NCBI GenBank assembly: GCA_964624145.1
Contig: CAZUXT010000006.1
Span: forward strand, 62,001 to 126,000
Origin: WJMT01 sp964624145
Lineage (GTDB): Bacteria > Acidobacteriota > Aminicenantia > Aminicenantales > Aminicenantaceae
DNA length: 64,000 nucleotides
Reading direction: 5' to 3'
Below the pieces are notes generated by a model, which saw only the letters and a program-made list of their open reading frames with translations, had not been told where the DNA came from and did not search any database. Positions 62,640 through 64,000 of this stretch are shown here, in pieces. Made by a program: the position numbers and the translations under genes. Numbering within the stretch: position 1 is the stretch's first letter; the number at the start of each line of letters is the position of its first letter.

Positions 62640-64000
62640 TTAAAGAATGATTTCCAAATCCTTATTTTCATTTAAATCTAACAATTTTTCAAGAAGCTCT
62701 TTGAAATTAAACTGACCCTTGTCTCCTTCCGTATGGATCCGAACAGATACACTCTCCTGGTCGATCTCCTTATCACCCACCACAAGAATTATGGGAACCT
62801 TGTTTTTCTCGGCATCTCTGATCTTGTATCCCACTTTCTCTCTCCTTGTATTCACTTCGGTTCTTATATCTTTTTCTCTCATCTTCTGATAGAGACCTTT
62901 CGCATAATCATTATGCCTGTCAGCAATCGGGATTATCATGGCCTGGACAGGAGCAAGCCAGAAAGGAAAATTTCCATTATAATGCTCTATCAATATTCCA
63001 AAAAACCTCTCTAAGGAACCGAGCAGGGCTCGGTGAATCATAAAAGGACGGTGGAATTCGCCGTCTTCTCCTACATAGGTTAAATCAAATTTTTCTGATA
63101 GATTAAAATCCAGTTGAATGGTCGTACACTGCCATGCCCTTTTCAATGCATCCTTGATTTTTATGTCTATTTTAGGCCCGTAAAACACTCCTTCCCCTTC
63201 ATCCACGCTAAAATCAATTTTCTCCGCTTTCAGAGCTTTTTCAAGTGCATCCGTTGCTTCATCCCAGTCTTTCACAGATCCGCTGAATTTTTCAGGACGT
63301 GTTGAAAGATAAACATCAAAAACTTCAAACCCAAATATCCTCAGAAACCTCAGAGCCATGGAAATAGCCCTCCTGATCTCTTCTTCAAGCTGATCGGAAC
63401 GGCAAAAAATATGGGCGTCATCCTGAGTGAATCCTCTGACTCTGAGCAGACCGTGTAAAACACCTCCCCGTTCATATCTATAGACCGTTCCCAGCTCAGC
63501 CCATCTTAAGGGAAGCTCCCGGTAGCTCCTCTGGGTTGATTGATAGACCATTATGTGAAAAGGACAGTTCATGGGTTTCAACTGGTATTCAACGCTATCA
63601 CTGATCAACGGCGGATAGAGTGCATCGTAAAATTCGGTGTGGCCGCTTGTTTTCCAAACATCGAGCTTTGCAATATGAGGGGAGTAAATAAGGTCATATC
63701 CTTCCTTAAAATGTTCTTTGCGCCAGAAATCTTCTATAACAGCTCTGGATGCAGAACCCTTTGGATGCCATAAAATCAGACCTCCCCCCAGTTGTTCATT
63801 CGTGCTGAAAAGATCCAGTTCCGGCCCCAGCTTCCTGTGGTCACGTTTCCTGGCCTCTTCCTGCATATGCAGAAAATCTTTTAGCTCTTTTTCTTTAAAA
63901 AAGACAGTACCATAAATCCTCTGAAGCTGCTGGCCGCTCTCATCCCCTTTCCAGTAGGCTCCTGAAACAGAAAGCAGCTTAAAATGTTTTATAGCCCCGG
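62640..64000 (-). CDS. thrS: Threonyl-tRNA synthetase (C-terminal part, runs off the window)
   Basis: Only the C-terminal 453 or so residues are present; the reading frame continues past base 64000. The part 63867-64000 encodes KHFKLLSVSGAYWKGDESGQQLQRIYGTVFF, which belongs to the same protein. The catalytic domain is class II: MNCPFHIMVYQ, LRVRGFTQDDAHIFC, and FMIHRALLGSLERFFGILIEHYNG, with the zinc ligands Cys and two His in these blocks. The anticodon-binding domain is the last 100 residues. It charges tRNA-Thr and precedes infC, the standard neighbour. Confidence 0.97.
   Translation of the reverse strand, partial: GAIKHFKLLSVSGAYWKGDESGQQLQRIYGTVFFKEKELKDFLHMQEEARKRDHRKLGPELDLFSTNEQLGGGLILWHPKGSASRAVIEDFWRKEHFKEGYDLIYSPHIAKLDVWKTSGHTEFYDALYPPLISDSVEYQLKPMNCPFHIMVYQSTQRSYRELPLRWAELGTVYRYERGGVLHGLLRVRGFTQDDAHIFCRSDQLEEEIRRAISMALRFLRIFGFEVFDVYLSTRPEKFSGSVKDWDEATDALEKALKAEKIDFSVDEGEGVFYGPKIDIKIKDALKRAWQCTTIQLDFNLSEKFDLTYVGEDGEFHRPFMIHRALLGSLERFFGILIEHYNGNFPFWLAPVQAMIIPIADRHNDYAKGLYQKMREKDIRTEVNTRREKVGYKIRDAEKNKVPIILVVGDKEIDQESVSVRIHTEGDKGQFNFKELLEKLLDLNENKDLEIIL

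Noticed and set aside
1..64000. CRISPR arrays, tRNA or rRNA genes
   Set aside because: No regularly spaced short repeats and no cloverleaf or rRNA-like segments were seen on reading through; a computed scan was not possible here.

Overview
The window looks like a chromosomal segment of a Gram-negative bacterium of moderate G+C content. LptD, LpxD, an O-antigen ligase, a heptose kinase, nucleotide-sugar enzymes and several outer-membrane beta-barrel proteins show that it makes lipopolysaccharide. The large sortilin-type BNR-repeat protein, the FtsX/MacB permease with a PadR partner, and F0 genes without F1 genes beside them remind me of the Acidobacteriota/Aminicenantes area. That placement is an inference from gene content, not a phylogeny. 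I see no rRNA, tRNA or CRISPR array.

Layout. The window opens with the tail of rdgB and comEA on the plus strand (1-556). A minus-strand block follows (593-7646): xerC, topA, dprA, nupC, yggU, yggT and a DUF1573 protein. A consensus promoter at 7714-7742 drives an SH3/beta-barrel protein. A three-gene minus-strand unit (8931-11778) carries a lipopolysaccharide-kinase-like protein, a glycosidase-like protein and a methyltransferase. Three outer-membrane proteins follow (12040-16494), then a padR/ABC-permease pair, a C45-type hydrolase and the BNR-repeat protein (16511-24733), then a Trm112-like protein and a family 9 glycosyltransferase (24820-26038).

The accessory island is at about 26039-31243. 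Two direct copies of a 348-base sequence (26284-26631 and 30865-31212), each the 3' end of an IS91-like transposase gene plus downstream DNA, bracket a five-gene minus-strand operon: DUF134 regulator, ZIP metal transporter, MFS transporter, a methyltransferase fused to a NifX-like metal-cluster domain, and a second methyltransferase. The second methyltransferase is cut off where the left repeat begins. This is the most unusual part of the window and reads as a mobilised, partly decayed metal-handling operon. Next to it lies a carotenoid-desaturase-like oxidoreductase gene broken by an internal deletion and frame change.

From 32594 to 47926 the theme is the cell envelope: O-antigen ligase, a membrane-anchored PHP protein and rfaE1 on the plus strand, purF on the minus strand, then a minus-strand lptD-rfbA-rfbC-rfbB-gmd-rmd operon for activated deoxysugars. 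Plus-strand atpZ-atpI-atpB-atpE follows; its c subunit has residues expected of a sodium-binding site. A yihY-lpxD pair ends this part.

From 48225 to 64000 there is a long minus-strand housekeeping block: thrS (partial), infC, rpmI, rplT, pheS, pheT, zapB, zapA, rny, ymdB, xseA, xseB, ispA, dxs, tlyA, nadK, trxB. It links translation, cell division, RNA turnover, DNA repair, isoprenoid synthesis and redox functions with very short gaps or overlaps.
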